Shown piece by piece: positions 60,844 to 64,000 of a DNA stretch of 64,000 nt. Under the pieces are notes generated by a model. It saw nothing but the letters and a program-made list of their open reading frames with translations, was not told the DNA's origin and made no database searches. The position numbers were made by a program, and so were the translations under genes. The stretch is taken from positions 372,001 to 436,000 of the forward strand of contig NZ_CP117884.1 in the NCBI RefSeq assembly GCF_028736235.1. Reading direction: 5' to 3'. This DNA is from Lacticaseibacillus pabuli. GTDB taxonomy: Bacteria > Bacillota > Bacilli > Lactobacillales > Lactobacillaceae. Positions within the stretch are counted from its first letter, which is position 1; the number at the start of each line of letters is the position of its first letter.

Positions 60844-61329
60844 AATTGCCACTCCTTTCAAGACGTGAGTGTACTGAAAAAATGATAACCTGTTCATCAT
60901 ACCCTTTTTCAAGGATGCTGTGAACCGTGGACGCACACTCAGTAGTCCTCAATAGTATAGCACCGGCTGCCAATCGTTTTGCGATGTGGATGTGAATATA
61001 ACCTTATGATTTCATTGCGGCGTGGTGGTTTTGCTTGCACATTTGCATGATGCTTTAGAAAAGCTTTAGCGGGATTGAAATGGGTGACGATTGATTGGGG
61101 TGGGGGCACCAGTTTGTTGGAAGGCCTTTCGATAATGATTGTGAAGAAGTGGGTTTGGGTGGGTGCGCAGGGTGAGACGGTCATAAAATACTCGCGCATT
61201 TAATGACCGCATTTCGCTAAGTTCGCTTGAGTCAGTAAATGCGCGAGTTTTGCTTCGCAGGGCTTTCTAGTTTACAAGGCGGTTTGAGGCTACGGTGGGT
61301 CAGACGATGCGTTCGCATCGACTGACTGC
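60844..61329. other. Intergenic region with partial repeat copy
   Basis: Upstream part of the L,D-transpeptidase gene without other coding sequence. At 61211-61260 a left half of the palindromic repeat (ATTTCGCTAAGTTCGC…CTTCGC) is joined to the GGGCTTTCTAG spacer, followed by the GATGCGTTCGCATC stem-loop at about 61307-61320. Confidence 0.6.
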
Positions 61330-61418
61330 ATTTCGCTAAGTTCGCTTGAGTCAGTAAACGTGCGAGTTTTGCTTCGCAAAATCGCCCGTTAACTGACTCA
61401 TAGCTCACTAAGCGAAAT
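61330..61418. repeat. Palindromic intergenic repeat, full copy C
   Basis: An 89-base imperfect palindrome from ATTTCGCTAAG to AGCGAAAT with central TTTTGCTTCGCAAAA, in inverted orientation relative to copy A. Inner stem GAGTCAGT/ACTGACTC. It starts at the end of the ldh terminator T-run, as copy A starts at the end of the aro attenuator T-run. Confidence 0.85.
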
Positions 61419-61424
61419 TGCAAA

Positions 61425-61456
61425 AAAGCCCCCCACACGAATGTGTGGAGGGCTCA
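61425..61456 (-). terminator. Terminator of ldh
   Basis: Minus strand GCCCTCCACAC/GTGTGGGGGGC stem followed by six T. Confidence 0.92.
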
Positions 61457-61577
61457 TATACCATCACGCTGGGATAGCGTACTGGTCAAACCTAACTGGG
61501 GGAACAGCTAGGCACGTATTTATATAGTAACCAGGGATTTACTGTACGTTTTGTTTGCTTGTTTGTTAGTCCGAAAA

Positions 61578-62883
<1,306 letters not shown>

Positions 62884-63441
62884 ATGTTAATGATTGTTGG
62901 CTTAGGGAACCCAGGTAAAAAGTATGCACATAGCAAACACAACGTCGGGTGGATGGTCCTGGACCAGCTTGCGGATAAGCTGAATGTTAAAATCAGCAAG
63001 CTCGAGTTTGATGCCGCTACCGCAACGGCCTTTGTTAATGGGGAAAAAGTGCTACTGGTGGAGCCTCAAACGTTTATGAACGCGTCCGGACGTGCAGTCG
63101 GTCAGCTCATGGCCTACTACCAGGTTCAACTGGACGAACTCATCGTTGTGCAGGATGACCTCGACATGCCGATGGGGAAGCTGCGGATTCGCGCGAAGGG
63201 TTCTGCTGGCGGTCACAATGGCATTAAGGACATCATTAACGCGACCGGCAGTAAGGACTTTGCCCGGATTAAAATCGGGACGGATCATCCGGCAAAACAG
63301 ACGGTGGTTGACTGGGTGCTGACGCCATTTAGTAAGGACGACCAGCCACTCATTAATGCCGCTGTTGATAAAGCGGTCGATTTATTAGAGGACCGGATTG
63401 CCGGCGTCGATGTTCCCACTTTAATGAACAAGTACAATTAA
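62884..63441 (+). CDS. pth: Peptidyl-tRNA hydrolase
   Basis: 185 residues from the ATG at 62884 (GGAG 10 bases upstream). MIVGLGNPGKKYAHSKHNVGWMVLD carries the catalytic histidine and asparagine; LVEPQTFMNASGRAV and VVQDDLDMPMGKLRIRAKGSAGGHNGIKDI follow. Releases peptides from tRNA after premature termination. It is followed by mfd, a usual arrangement in lactobacilli. Confidence 0.96.
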   Translation: MLMIVGLGNPGKKYAHSKHNVGWMVLDQLADKLNVKISKLEFDAATATAFVNGEKVLLVEPQTFMNASGRAVGQLMAYYQVQLDELIVVQDDLDMPMGKLRIRAKGSAGGHNGIKDIINATGSKDFARIKIGTDHPAKQTVVDWVLTPFSKDDQPLINAAVDKAVDLLEDRIAGVDVPTLMNKYN

Positions 63442-63492
63442 CGGGCCAGTTGCCGCGGACAAGTTGCAACTGACTGCATTTTGGAGGCACAA

Positions 63493-64000
63493 ATGGATCT
63501 GGTGACATTACTGGCGGAGACGCCAGAGCTTGCGGCGCTATGGCCGCAGCTCAACAAGGGGAAGCACTTGGTGACGGGTCTTGCCGGTTCGGCGAAAACC
63601 GTTTTCATGGCGGCACTCACTGAAAAGGTGCCGCACCCTATATTGATAGTAGAAAACGATCGCAATCACGCCGACGAGCTCGCCCAGGACCTGGGTAACC
63701 TGCTTCCGGCGTCTTCGTTGTTCACTTTTCCGGTCGAAGATGTCTTGGCTGCAGAAGCGGCAACCACTTCATTGGACGCACGAGCGGACCGGGTCGCGGC
63801 ACTGAACTTCTTGCGGAGCGGTGAACCTGGTGTTGTCGTGACCAGCATGGCGGGGGTACGGCGCTTATTGCCGGAGCCCGACCTGTTCGCCAGCGCCCAA
63901 ATGCATGTCGATATGGATTCGGAAATTGACCCCATTGCGGTGAGTGAACAGCTGCTGCGGATGGGTTACCGGCGCGATAGCTTGGTCAACGCACCTGGTA
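63493..64000 (+). CDS. mfd: Transcription-repair coupling factor Mfd (N-terminal part, runs off the window)
   Basis: Open to the window end. MDLVTLLAETPELAAL, then HLVTGLAGSAKTVFMAAL, ILIVENDRNHADELAQDL, FPVEDVLAAEAATTSLDARADRVAAL and VVTSMAGVRRLLPEPD are the UvrB-like N-terminal domain of Mfd, which recruits UvrA. GGAGG lies 5 bases before the ATG at 63493. The helicase domains are beyond the edge. Confidence 0.93.
   Translation, partial: MDLVTLLAETPELAALWPQLNKGKHLVTGLAGSAKTVFMAALTEKVPHPILIVENDRNHADELAQDLGNLLPASSLFTFPVEDVLAAEAATTSLDARADRVAALNFLRSGEPGVVVTSMAGVRRLLPEPDLFASAQMHVDMDSEIDPIAVSEQLLRMGYRRDSLVNAPG

Overview
The window is a chromosomal segment of a fairly GC-rich lactic acid bacterium, most likely Lacticaseibacillus or a close relative of the Lactobacillaceae. 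The pointers are an L-lactate dehydrogenase–pth–mfd neighbourhood, a KxYKxGKxW/LPxTG-type surface protein, an acpS–alr–mazF block, a PTS trehalose locus, strong AGGAGG ribosome sites and frequent TTG starts. The genus is an inference. Nothing in the window suggests a plasmid, a prophage or a CRISPR array. The only intact mobile element is one IS30-family insertion sequence.

Layout. 1–1.7 kb: two redox genes and a BacA/prephenate-dehydratase-like protein. 1.65–8.6 kb: an aromatic amino acid operon. It opens with a 20-residue leader peptide rich in Trp, Tyr and Phe and an attenuator, followed by an MFS transporter fused to a chorismate mutase, then aroC, aroA, tyrA, aroK and aroE, mostly overlapping by 1–4 bases. 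8.6–14.1 kb: a glutamine amidotransferase and the treR–treA–treP trehalose locus. 14.1–17.5 kb: a partial duplication of the treP 3' end and a large cell-wall protein with a lectin-like domain. 17.6–24.3 kb: an acetylating aldehyde dehydrogenase, then zinc uptake (a second AdcA-like lipoprotein, an AT-rich two-gene insert, and adcA–adcR–adcC–adcB behind two perfect AdcR boxes). 24.4–35.7 kb: an SDR, MerR and ABC-F gene, two tandem Rgg-like regulators, sbcD–sbcC and small genes. 35.7–44.3 kb: a ThiD/PdxK kinase, a pair of unknown proteins, an MFS transporter, tRNA-Ala and several small proteins. 44.3–48.8 kb (minus strand): an aromatic amino acid ABC transporter with two binding proteins, each behind its own leader peptide. 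48.9–64 kb: lexA, a MerR-controlled dehydrogenase, an AEC transporter, a folate cyclo-ligase with an apparent AUC start, corA, acpS–alr, IS30, mazF, a CBS protein, an L,D-transpeptidase, ldh, pth and the start of mfd.

The most interesting signal is a set of three related ribosome-mediated attenuators for aromatic amino acids. The leaders share the pattern N-x-x-Ar-Ar-Ar-x-Ar, with the aromatic codons changed according to the gene controlled: WYYNY before the biosynthetic operon, YYYGY before binding protein 1 plus permease plus ATPase, and FFFDF before binding protein 2. Each leader ends against the first arm of a chain of mutually exclusive hairpins that finishes in a Rho-independent terminator. 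In all three the geometry predicts that a ribosome at the stop codon favours termination and a ribosome stalled on the aromatic codons favours read-through. No T-box consensus was seen, although the T-box is the usual Firmicutes solution for these genes.

A second structural signal is an intergenic palindromic repeat of about 89 bp in three full copies whose arms differ by compensatory base changes. It lies directly behind Rho-independent terminators in two of the three places.
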